This document shows positions 37,001-49,040 of a DNA stretch of 64,000 nucleotides, one piece after another. The translations under genes were made by a program, and so were the position numbers. The stretch is taken from the NCBI RefSeq assembly GCF_051401765.1, contig NW_027480494.1, positions 620,001-684,000 of the forward strand, read 5' to 3'. The stretch comes from Calliopsis andreniformis (lineage: Eukaryota > Arthropoda > Insecta > Hymenoptera > Andrenidae). The notes beneath the pieces are model-generated. The model was not told where the DNA came from, made no database searches, and worked only from the letters and a program-made list of their open reading frames with translations. Position 1 is the stretch's first letter. Each line of letters starts with the position of its first letter.

Positions 37001-40000
37001 TAGCAGCCATAGCCATAGCCATAGCAGACATAGCCACAGACATAGCAGCCATAGCCATAGCCATAGCAGCCATAGCCATCGCCATAACCTTAGCAGCAAT
37101 AGCCATAGTCATAGCCATAGCCATAGCAGCTATAGCCATAGCCTTAGCCATAGCAGCCATTGCCATAGCCATAGCAGCCATAACCACAGCCATAGCGGCC
37201 ATAGCCATAGCCATAGCAGCCAGAGCCATAGCAGCCAGAGCCAGAGCCACAGCAGCCGTAGACATAGCCATAGCCTTAGCAGCCATAGACATAATCATAG
37301 CCATAGCAGCCATAGCCATAGCCACAGCAGCCACAGCCATGGCCATAGTAGCCAAAGCCATAGCCATGGCCATAGTAGCCAAAGCCATAGCCATTGCAGC
37401 CATAGCCATAGACATAGCCATAGCCGCCAAAACCATAGCCGTAGCCATAGCCATAGCAGCCATAGCCATAGCCATAGCAGCCATACCAATGGCCATAGTA
37501 GCCAAAGCCGTAGACATAGCAGCCATAGCCATAGCCATATCCATAGCGGCCATAGCCATAGCCACAGCAGTCATAGCCATAGCCATAGCCATAACAGCCA
37601 TAGCCATAGCCATAGCCATAGCCATAGCAGCCATAGCCATAGCCATAGCAGCCATAGCCATAGCCATAGCAGATATAGCCACAGCCATAGCAGCCATAGC
37701 CATAGCCATAGCCATAGCTGCCATAGGCATAGCCATACCCATAGCAGACATAGACATAGCCATAGCAGTCATAGCCATAGCCATAGCCATAGCCATAGCA
37801 GCCATAGCCACAGCCATAGCAGCCATAGCCATAGCCATAGCAGCCATAGCAATAGCCATAGCAGCCATAACCACAGCCATAGCAGCCATAACCATAGCCA
37901 TAGCAGCCATAGCCATTGCCATAGCAGTCATAGTCATAGACATAGCCATAGCAGCTGTAGCCATTGCCAAAGCGGCCATAGCCATAGCCATAGCAGCCGT
38001 AGCCATAGCAGCCGCAGCCATAGCCAAAGCCATAGCAGCCATTGCCATAGCCATTGCAGCCATAACCACAGCCATAGCAGCCATAGCCATAGCCATAGCA
38101 GCCATAGGCATATCCATAGCAGCGAGAGCCAGAGCCGCAGCAGCCGTAGACATAGCCATATCCTTAGCAGCCATAGACATAACCATAGCCATAGCAGCCA
38201 TAACTATAGCCATAGCTGCCATAGCCATGGCCATAGTAGCCAAAGCCATAGCCATAGCAGCCATAGCCATAGACATAGACATAGCCATAGCAGCCATAGC
38301 CATAGCCATAGCCATAGCCATAGCAGCCATAGCCATAGCCGTAGCAGCCATAGCCATAGCCATAGCAGCCATAGCAGCCATAGCGATAGCCATAGCAGCT
38401 ATAGCCATAGCCATAGCAGCCATAGCGATAGCCATAGCAGCCATAGCCATAGCCATAGCAGTCATAGCCATAGCCATAGCCATAACAGCCATAGCCATAG
38501 CAGCCATAGCCATAGCCATAGCCATAGCCGTAGCAGGCATAGCCATAGCCATAGCAGCCATAGCCATAGCCATAGCAGCCATAGCCATAGCCAGAGCAGT
38601 CATAGCCACAGCCATAGCAGTCATGGCCATAGCCATAGCAGCCATAGGCATAGCCATACCCATAGCAGCCATAGCCATAGCCATAGCAGTCATAGCTATA
38701 GCCATAGCCATAGCAGCCATAGCCATAGCCATAGCCATAGCAGCCATAGCCATAGCCATAGCAGCCATAGCCATAGCCATACCCATTGCAGCCATAGCCA
38801 TAGCCATAGCCGTCATAGCCATAGCCACAGCCATAGCAGCCATAGCCATAGCCATAGCCATAGCAGCCATAGCCATAGCCATAGCAGGCATAGCCATAGC
38901 CATAGCAGCCATAGCCATAGCCAAAGCAGCCATGGCCATAGCCATAGCCATAGCAGCCATAGCCATAGCCATACCAGCCATAGCCGTAGCCATAGCAGAC
39001 ATAGCCACAGCCATAGCAGCCATAGCCATAGCCATAGCTGCCATAGGCATAGCCATACCCATAGCAGCCATAGACATAGCCATAGCAGTCATAGCCATAG
39101 CCATAGCCATAACAGCCATAGCCATAGCCATAGCCATAGCAGCCATAGCCATAGCCATAGCAGCCATAGCAATAGCCATAGCAGCCATAACCACAGCCAT
39201 AGCAGCCATAGCCATAGCCATAGCAGCCATAGCCATAGCCATAGCAGTTATAGCCATAGACATAGCCATAGCAGCCATAGCTATAGCCATAGCTATAGCA
39301 GACATAGCCATAGCCATAGCAGCCATAGCCATAGCCAAACCCATAGCAGCCATAGCCATAGCCATAGCAGTCATGGCCATATCCATAGACAAAGCAGCCA
39401 TAGCCATAGCCACAGCCATAGCAGCCATAGCCATAACCATAGCAGCCATAGCCATAGCCATAGCAGACATAACCACAGCCACAGCAGCCATAGCCATAGC
39501 CATAGCAGCCATAGCCATAGCCATAGCAGCCAGAGCCAGAGCCACAGCAGCCGTAGACATAGCCATAGCCTTAGGGGCCATAGACATAACCATAGCCATA
39601 GCAGCCATAGAAATAGCCATAGCCGCCACAGCCATGGCCATTGTATCCAAAACCATAGCCATAGCAGCCATAGCCAAAGACATAGCCATAGCAGCCATAG
39701 CCATAGCCATAGCCATAGCCATAGCAGCCATAGCCATAGCCATAGCAGACATAGCCATAGCCATAGCCATAGCAGCCGTATCCATAGCCATAGTAGCCAT
39801 AGCCATAGCCATAGCAGCCATAGTCGCCATAGCCATAACCATAGCAGCCATAGCCATAGCCATAGCAGACATAGCCATAGCCATAGCCATAGCAGCCGTA
39901 TCCATAGCCATAGTAGCCATAGCCATAGCCATAGCAGCCATAGCCGCCATAGCCATAGCCATAGCAGCCATAGCCATAGCCATTGCAGCCATAGCCATAG

Positions 40001-40481
40001 CCATAGCAGCCATAGCCATAGCCATACCCATAGCAGCCATAGCCATAGCCATAGCAGCCATAGCCATAGCCACAGCCATAGCAGCCATAGCCATAACCAT
40101 AGCAGCCATAGCCATAGCCATAGCAGACATAACCACAGCCATAGCAGACATAGCCATAGCCATAGCTGCCATAGGCATGGCCATAGTAGCCAAAGCCATA
40201 GTCATAGCAGCCATAGCCATAGACATAGCCATAGCATCCATAGCCATAGCCATAGCCATGGCCATAGCAGCCATAGCCATACCCATAGCATCCATAGCCA
40301 TAGCCATAGCAGTCATAGCCATAGCCATAGCCATAGCCATAGCCATAGCAGCCATAGCCATAGCCATTGCAGCCATCGCCATAGCCATAGCAGCCATAGC
40401 CGTAGCCATAGCAGCCATAGCCATAGCCAATGCAGCCATAACCATAGCCATAGCATCCATAGCGATAGTCATAGCAGCCAT
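34011..40481. repeat. Higher-order repeat unit U2 (6,471 nt)
   Basis: U2 contains P (35,257-35,724), Q (37,295), a deleted R position (about 38,815-38,922) and S (39,371). P, Q and S recur in U3 at exactly 6,471 nt: 35,257/41,728, 37,295/43,766 and (CA)4 at 35,716/42,187. Only isolated differences from U3 were noticed, such as ATATCCATAGCAGCCTTGG near 35,882 (ATAGCC in U3). U2 lacks 414 nt present in U1 and U3. Confidence 0.88.
38815..38922. repeat. Site of a 414-nt deletion in U2
   Basis: The upstream marker GCCGTCATAGCC lies at 31,924 (U1), 38,809 (U2) and 45,280 (U3). The downstream marker CAAAGCAGCCATGG lies at 32,451, 38,922 and 45,807. The spacing is 527 nt in U1 and U3 but 113 nt in U2. 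The missing 414 nt contain nearly the whole R module. The bases at the junction include GCAGGCATAGCC, a variant otherwise seen about 350 nt upstream in the unit (near 38,535). Confidence 0.88.
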
Positions 40482-43400
40482 AGGCATACTCATAGCAGCC
40501 GGAGCCAGAGCCACAGCAGCCGTAGGCATAGCCATAGCCTTAGCAGCCATAGCCATAACCATACCCATAGCAGCCATAGCCATAGCCATAGCAGCCATTG
40601 CAATGGCCATAGTAGCCAAAGCCGTAGCCATAGCAGCCATAGCCATAGCCATAGCAGCCATAGCCATACCCACAGCAGCCATAGCCATAGCCATAGCAGT
40701 CATAGCCATAGCCATAGCCATAGCAGCCATACCAATGGCCATAGTAGCCAAAGCCGTAGCCATAGCAGCCATAGCCATAGCAGCCATACCAATGGCCATA
40801 GTAGCCAAAGCCGTAGCCATAGCAGCCATAGCCATAGCCATATCCATAGCGGCCATAGCTATAGCCATAGCAGTCATAGCCATAGCCATAGCCATAGCAG
40901 CCATGGCCATAGCCATAGCCATAGCAGCCATAGCCATAGCCATAGCAGCCATAGCCATAGCCATAGCAGACATAGCCACAGCCATAGCAGCCATAGCCAT
41001 AGCCATAGCAGCCATAGCCATCGCCATAGCCTTAGCAGCAATAGCCATAGTCATAGCCATAGCCATAGCAGCTATAGCCATAGCCATAGCCATAGCAGCC
41101 ATTGCCATAGCCATAGCAGCCATAACCACAGCCATAGCGGCCATAGCCATAGCCATAGCAGCCAGAGCCATAGCAGCCAGAGCCATAGCAGCCAGAGCCA
41201 GAGCCACAGCAGCCGTAGACATAGCCATAGCCTTAGCAGCCATAGACATAATCATAGCCATAGCAGCCATAGCCATAGCCACAGCAGCCACAGCCATGGC
41301 CATAGTAGCCAAAGCCATAGCCATGGCCATAGTAGCCAAAGCCATAGCCATTGCAGCCATAGCCATAGACATAGCCATAGCCGCCAAAACCATAGCCGTA
41401 GCCGTAGCCATAGCAGCCATAGCCATAGCCATAGCAGATATAGCCACAGCCATAGCAGCCATAGCCATAGCCATAGGTGCCATAGGCATAGCCATACCCA
41501 TAGCAGCCATAGACATAGCCATAGCAGTCATAGCCATAGCCATAGCCATAGCCATAGCAGCCATAGCCATAGCCATAGCAGCCATAGCCATAGCCATAGC
41601 AGCCATAGTAATAGCCATAGCAGCCATAACCACAGCCATAGCAGCCATAGCCATAGCCATACCCATAGCAGCCATAGCCATAGCCATAGCAATCATGGCC
41701 ATAGCCAGAGACAAAGCAGCCATAGCCTTAGCCACAGCCATAGAAGCCATAGCCATAACCATAGCAGCCATAGCCATAGCCATAGCAGACATAACCACAG
41801 CCATAGCAGCCATAGCCATAGCCATAGCTGCCATAGGCATGGCCATAGTAGCCAAAGCCATAGCCATAGCAGCCATAGCCATAGACATAGCCATAGCATC
41901 CATAGCCATAGCCACAGCCATAGCCATGGCCATAGCAGCCATAGCCATACCCATAGCAGCCATAGCCATAGCCATAGCAGTCATAGCCATAGCCATAGCC
42001 ATAGCCATAGCCATAGCAGCCATAGCCATAGCCGATGCAGCCATAGCCATAGCCATAGCAGCCATAGCCGTAGCCATAGCAGCCATAGCCATAGCCAATG
42101 CAGCCATAACCATAGCCATAGCATCCATAGCGATAGCCATAGCAGCCGTAGGCAGAGCCATAGCAACCATAGCTATATCCATAGCAGACACACACATAGC
42201 CACAGCCATAGCAGCCATAACCATAGCCATAACCATAGCAGCCAATGCCATAGCCATAGCCATAGCAGCTGTAGCCGTTGCCAAAGCGGCCATAGCCATA
42301 GCCACAGCAGCCTTAGCCATAGCCATACCCATAGCAGACATAGCCATAGCCATAGCCATAGCAGCCTTGGCCGTAGCCATAGTCATAGCAGACATAGCCA
42401 TAGCCATAGCCATAGCAGCCATAGCCATAGCCATAGCAGCCGTAGCCATAGCAGCCGCAGCCATAGCCATAGCCATAGCAGCCATTGCCATAGCCATTGC
42501 AGCCATAACCACAGCCATAGCAGCCATAGCCATAGCCATAGCAGCCATAGGCATATCCATAGCAGCGAGAGCCAGAGCCGCAGCAGCCGTAGACATAGCC
42601 ATATCCTTAGCAGCCATAGACATAACCATAGCCATAGCAGCCATAGCTATAGCCATAGCTGCCATAGCCATGGCCATAGTAGCCAAAGCCATAGCCATAG
42701 CAGCCATAGCCATAGACATAGACATAGCCATAGCAGCCATAGCCATAGCCATAGCCATAGCCATAGCAGCCATAGCCATAGCCGTAGCAGCCATAGCCAT
42801 AGCCATAGCAGCCATAGCAGCCATAGCTATAGCCATAGCAGCCATAGGCATACCCATAGCAGCCATAGCGATAGCCATAGCAGCCATAGCCATAGCCATA
42901 GCAGTCATAGCCATAGCCATAGACATAACAGCCATAGCCATAGCAGCCATAGCCATAGCCATAGCCATAGCCGTAGCAGCCATAGCCATAGCCATAGCAG
43001 CCATAGCCATAGCCATAGCAGCCATAGCCATAGCCAGAGCAGTCATAGCCACAGCCATAGCAGTCATGGCCATAGCCATAGCAGCCATAGGCATAGCCAT
43101 ACCCATAGCAGCCATAGCCATAGCCATAGCAGTCATAGCTATAGCCATAGCCATAGCAGCCATAGCCATAGCCATAGCAGCCATTGCAATGGCCATAGTA
43201 GCCAAAGCCGTAGCCATAGCAGCCATAGCCATAGCCATAGCAGCCATAGCCATACCCACAGCAGCCATAGCCATAGCCATAGCAGTCATAGCCATAGCCA
43301 TAGCCATAGCAGCCATACCAATGGCCATAGTAGCCAATGCCGTAGCCATAGCAGCCATAGCCATAGCCATATCCATAGCGGCCATAGCCATAGCCATAGC

Positions 43401-46400
43401 AGTCATAGCCATAGCCATAGCCATAGCAGCCATGGCAATAGCCATAGCCATAGCAGCCATAGCCATAGCCATAGCAGCCATAGCCATAGCCATAGCAGAC
43501 ATAGCCACAGACATAGCAGCCATAGCCATAGCCATAGCAGCCATAGCCATCGCCATAACCTTAGCAGCAATAGCCATAGTCATAGCCATAGCCATAGCAG
43601 CTATAGCCATAGCCTTAGCCATAGCAGCCATTGCCATAGCCATAGCAGCCATAACCACAGCCATAGCGGCCATAGCCATAGCCATAGCAGCCAGAGCCAT
43701 AGCAGCCAGAGCCAGAGCCACAGCAGCCGTAGACATAGCCATAGCCTTAGCAGCCATAGACATAATCATAGCCATAGCAGCCATAGCCATAGCCACAGCA
43801 GCCACAGCCATGGCCATAGTAGCCAAAGCCATAGCCATGGCCATAGTAGCCAAAGCCATAGCCATTGCAGCCATAGCCATAGACATAGCCATAGCCGCCA
43901 AAACCATAGCCGTAGCCATAGCCATAGCAGCCATAGCCATAGCCATAGCAGCCATACCAATGGCCATAGTAGCCAAAGCCGTAGACATAGCAGCCATAGC
44001 CATAGCCATATCCATAGCGGCCATAGCCATAGCCACAGCAGTCATAGCCATAGCCATAGCCATAACAGCCATAGCCATAGCCATAGCCATAGCCATAGCA
44101 GCCATAGCCATAGCCATAGCAGCCATAGCCATAGCCATAGCAGATATAGCCACAGCCATAGCAGCCATAGCCATAGCCATAGCCATAGCTGCCATAGGCA
44201 TAGCCATACCCATAGCAGACATAGACATAGCCATAGCAGTCATAGCCATAGCCATAGCCATAGCCATAGCAGCCATAGCCACAGCCATAGCAGCCATAGC
44301 CATAGCCATAGCAGCCATAGCAATAGCCATAGCAGCCATAACCACAGCCATAGCAGCCATAACCATAGCCATAGCAGCCATAGCCATTGCCATAGCAGTC
44401 ATAGCCATAGACATAGCCATAGCAGCTGTAGCCATTGCCAAAGCGGCCATAGCCATAGCCATAGCAGCCGTAGCCATAGCAGCCGCAGCCATAGCCAAAG
44501 CCATAGCAGCCATTGCCATAGCCATTGCAGCCATAACCACAGCCATAGCAGCCATAGCCATAGCCATAGCAGCCATAGGCATATCCATAGCAGCGAGAGC
44601 CAGAGCCGCAGCAGCCGTAGACATAGCCATATCCTTAGCAGCCATAGACATAACCATAGCCATAGCAGCCATAACTATAGCCATAGCTGCCATAGCCATG
44701 GCCATAGTAGCCAAAGCCATAGCCATAGCAGCCATAGCCATAGACATAGACATAGCCATAGCAGCCATAGCCATAGCCATAGCCATAGCCATAGCAGCCA
44801 TAGCCATAGCCGTAGCAGCCATAGCCATAGCCATAGCAGCCATAGCAGCCATAGCGATAGCCATAGCAGCTATAGCCATAGCCATAGCAGCCATAGCGAT
44901 AGCCATAGCAGCCATAGCCATAGCCATAGCAGTCATAGCCATAGCCATAGCCATAACAGCCATAGCCATAGCAGCCATAGCCATAGCCATAGCCATAGCC
45001 GTAGCAGGCATAGCCATAGCCATAGCAGCCATAGCCATAGCCATAGCAGCCATAGCCATAGCCAGAGCAGTCATAGCCACAGCCATAGCAGTCATGGCCA
45101 TAGCCATAGCAGCCATAGGCATAGCCATACCCATAGCAGCCATAGCCATAGCCATAGCAGTCATAGCTATAGCCATAGCCATAGCAGCCATAGCCATAGC
45201 CATAGCCATAGCAGCCATAGCCATAGCCATAGCAGCCATAGCCATAGCCATACCCATTGCAGCCATAGCCATAGCCATAGCCGTCATAGCCATAGCCACA
45301 GCCATAGCAGCCATAGCCATAGCCATAGCCATAGCAGCCATAGCCATAGCCATAGCAGCCATAGCAATAGCCATAGCAGCCATAACCACAGCCATAGCAG
45401 CCATAGCCATAGCCATAGCGGCCATAGCCATAGCCATAGCAGCCAGAGCCAGAGCCACAGCAGCCGTTGACATAGCCATAGCCTTGGCAGCCATAGACAT
45501 AACCATGGCCATAGCAGCCATAGCCATAGCCATAGCAGCCATAGCCATAGCCATAGCAGCCGTAGCGATAGCCATAGCAGCCATAGGCATACCCATAGCA
45601 GCCGGAGCCAGAGCCACTGCAGCCGTAGACATGGCCATAGCCTTAGCAGCCATAGCCATAGCCATAGCCATAGCAGCCATAGCCATAGCCATAGCAGCCA
45701 TACCAATGGCCATAGTAGCCAAAGCCGTAGCCATAGCAGCCATAGCCATAGCCATATCCATAGCGGCCATAGCCATAGCCATAGCAGTCATAGCCATAGC
45801 CATAGCCAAAGCAGCCATGGCCATAGCCATAGCCATAGCAGCCATAGCCATAGCCATAGCAGCCATAGCCGTAGCCATAGCAGACATAGCCACAGCCATA
45901 GCAGCCATAGCCATAGCCATAGCTGCCATAGGCATAGCCATACCCATAGCAGCCATAGACATAGCCATAGCAGTCATAGCCATAGCCATAGCCATAACAG
46001 CCATAGCCATAGCCATAGCCATAGCAGCCATAGCCATAGCCATAGCAGCCATAGCAATAGCCATAGCAGCCATAACCACAGCCATAGCAGCCATAGCCAT
46101 AGCCATAGCAGCCATAGCCATAGCCATAGCAGTTATAGCCATAGACATAGCCATAGCAGCCATAGCTATAGCCATAGCTATAGCAGACATAGCCATAGCC
46201 ATAGCAGCCATAGCCATAGCCAAACCCATAGCAGCCATAGCCATAGCCATAGCAGTCATGGCCATATCCATAGACAAAGCAGCCATAGCCATAGCCACAG
46301 CCATAGCAGCCATAGCCATAACCATAGCAGCCATAGCCATAGCCATAGCAGACATAACCACAGCCACAGCAGCCATAGCCATAGCCATAGCAGCCATAGC

Positions 46401-47364
46401 CATAGCCATAGCAGCCAGAGCCAGAGCCACAGCAGCCGTAGACATAGCCATAGCCTTAGGGGCCATAGACATAACCATAGCCATAGCAGCCATAGAAATA
46501 GCCATAGCCGCCACAGCCATGGCCATTGTATCCAAAACCATAGCCATAGCAGCCATAGCCAAAGACATAGCCATAGCAGCCATAGCCATAGCCATAGCCA
46601 TAGCCATAGCAGCCATAGCCATAGCCATAGCAGACATAGCCATAGCCATAGCCATAGCAGCCGTATCCATAGCCATAGTAGCCATAGCCATAGCCATAGC
46701 AGCCATAGTCGCCATAGCCATAACCATAGCAGCCATAGCCATAGCCATAGCAGACATAGCCATAGCCATAGCCATAGCAGCCGTATCCATAGCCATAGTA
46801 GCCATAGCCATAGCCATAGCAGCCATAGCCGCCATAGCCATAGCCATAGCAGCCATAGCCATAGCCATTGCAGCCATAGCCATAGCCATAGCAGCCATAG
46901 CCATAGCCATAGCCATAGCAGCCATAGCCATAGCCATAGCAGCCATAGCCATAGCCACAGCCATAGCAGCCATAGCCATAACCATAGCAGCCATAGCCAT
47001 AGCCATAGCAGACATAACCACAGCCATAGCAGACATAGCCATAGCCATAGCTGCCATAGGCATGGCCATAGTAGCCAAAGCCATAGCCATAGCAGCCATA
47101 GCCATAGACATAGCCATAGCATCCATAGCCATAGCCATAGCCATGGCCATAGCAGCCATAGCCATACCCATAGCATCCATAGCCATAGCCATAGCAGTCA
47201 TAGCCATAGCCATAGCCATAGCCATAGCCATAGCAGCCATAGCCATAGCCATTGCAGCCATCGCCATAGCCATAGCAGCCATAGCCGTAGCCATAGCAGC
47301 CATAGCCATAGCCAATGCAGCCATAACCATAGCCATAGCATCCATAGCGATAGTCATAGCAGCC
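40482..47364. repeat. Higher-order repeat unit U3 (about 6.88 kb, complete)
   Basis: U3 contains P (41,728-42,195), Q (43,766), R (45,284) and S (46,256). It is the fullest version: the U2 length plus the 414-nt R block gives 6,885, and the unit ends within a few bases of that prediction. The R and S positions are 13,356 nt from those of U1. It carries CATAGGTGCCATAGG near 41,476 where the other units have CATAGCTGCCATAGG, and CATAGCCATAGCC near 46,910 where U2 has CATAGCCATACCC. Confidence 0.87.
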
Positions 47365-47372
47365 GTAGGCAG
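47341..47372. repeat. Chimeric junction at the end of U3
   Basis: The left side reads TAGCGATAGTCATAGCAGCC, which in U1 and U2 leads into ATAGGCATACTC (33,990-34,020 and 40,461-40,491). Here it leads into GTAGGCAGAGCC, the sequence that follows TAGCGATAGCCATAGCAGCC inside the P module (for example near 42,130). The switch falls within a 20-nt stretch shared by both contexts except for one base, and lies at the predicted unit boundary. Confidence 0.85.
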
Positions 47373-48420
47373 AGCCATAGCAACCATAGCTATATCCATA
47401 GCAGACACACACATAGCCACAGCCATAGCAGCCATAATCATAGCCATTGCCATAGCAGCCAATGCCATAGCCATAGCCATAGCAGCTGTAGCCATTGCCA
47501 AAGCGGCCATTGCCATAGCCACAGCAGCCTTAGCCATAGCCATAGCCATAGCAGACATAGCCATAGCCATAGCCGTAGCAGCCTTGGCCGTAGCCATAGT
47601 CATAGCAGACATAGCCATAGCCATAGCCATAGCAGCCATAGCCATAGCCACAGCAGCCGTAGCCATAGCAGCCGCAGCCATAGCCATAGCCATAGCAGCC
47701 ATTGCCATAGCCATTGCAGCCATAACCACAGCCATAGCAGCCATAGCCATAGCCATAGCAGCCATAGGCATATCCATAGCAGCGAGAGCCAGAGCCGCAG
47801 CAGCCGTAGACATAGCCATATCCTTAGCAGCCATAGACATAACCATAGCCATAGCAGCCATAGCTATAGCCATAGCCATAGCAGCCGTATCCATAGCCAT
47901 AGTAGCCATAGCCATAGCCATAGCAGCCATAGTCGCCATAGCCATAACCATAGCAGCCATAGCCATAGCCATAGCAGACATAGCCATAGCCATAGCCATA
48001 GCAGCCGTATCCATAGCCACAGTAGCCATAGCCATAGCCATAGCAGCCATAGCCGCCATAGCCATAGCCATAGCAGCCATAGCCATAGCCATTGCAGCCA
48101 TAGCCATAGCCATAGCAGCCATAGCAATAGCCATACCCATAGCAGCCATAGCCATAGCCATAGCAGTCATGGCCATAGCCATAGCAGACATAACCACAGC
48201 CATAGCAGCCATAGCCATAGCCATAGCAGCCATAGCCATCGCCATAGCCTTAGCAGCAATAGCCATAGTCATAGCCATAGCCATAGCAGCTATAGCCATA
48301 GCCATAGCCATAGCAGCCACAGCCGTAGCCATAGCAGCCATAGCCATAGCCATAGCAGCCATAGTAGACATAGCCATAGCCATAGCAGCCATAGCCATAG
48401 CCATAGCAGCCATAGCCATA
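47365..48420. repeat. P-flank and S-like mosaic
   Basis: 47,365-47,860 follows the sequence after P ((CA)4 at 47,404, then CAGCCTTGGCC, GCAGCGAGAGCC and CCTTAGCAGCC). Near 47,865 it passes into the GTATCCATAGCC/GTCGCC part of S (47,885-48,070), then into GCCATCGCC/CCTTAGCAGCAATAGCC (about 48,235). This is the same succession as at about 5.72-6.40 kb. It contains satellite units only. Confidence 0.8.
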
Positions 48421-49040
48421 GCTATAGCAGCCAGAGCCAGAGCCACAGCAGCCGTAAACATAGCCATAGCCTTAGCAGCCATAGCCATAACCATAGCTAT
48501 AGCAGCCATAGCCATAGCAGCCATAGACATATCCATAGCAGCCAGAGCCAGAGCCACAGCAGCCGTAGACATAGCCATAGCATCCATAGCCATAGCAGCC
48601 GTAGCCATAGCCATAGCTGCCATAGTCATAACCTTAGCCATTGCAGCCATAGCCATAGCCATAGCAGCCATAGCCGTAGCCATAGCAGCCATAGCCATAG
48701 TCATAGCAGCCATAGCCATAGCCATAGCAGCCATAGCGATAGTCGTAGCAGCCGTAGGCATAGCCATAGCAGCCATAGCTATATCCATAGCAGACACACA
48801 CATAGCCACAGCCATAGCAGCCATAATCATAGCCATAGCCATAGCAGCCAATGCCATAGCCATAGCCATAGCCATAGCAGCCGATGCCATATCCATAGCC
48901 ATAGCAGCTGTAGCTGTTGCCAAAGCGGCCATAGCCATAGCCACAGCAGCCTTAGCCATAGCCATAGCCATAGCAGACATAGCCATAGCCATAGCCATAG
49001 CAGCCTTAGCCATAGCCATAGTCATAGCAGCCATAGCCAT
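48421..49040. repeat. Block shared with 50.66-51.28 kb (offset 2,244)
   Basis: The rare GTAAACATAGCC lies at 48,454 and 50,698, and (CA)4 at 48,793 and 51,037, both at an offset of about 2,244. The GATAGTCGTAGCAGCC variant occurs in both. A third GTAAACATAGCC lies at 26,123, so this is a three-member family. Confidence 0.82.

Noticed and set aside
34011..47364. Macrosatellite unit carrying its own gene (DUX4- or rDNA-like)
   Set aside because: The 6.1-6.9 kb units contain only hexamer-derived sequence. No unique exon, promoter or RNA gene is embedded in them.
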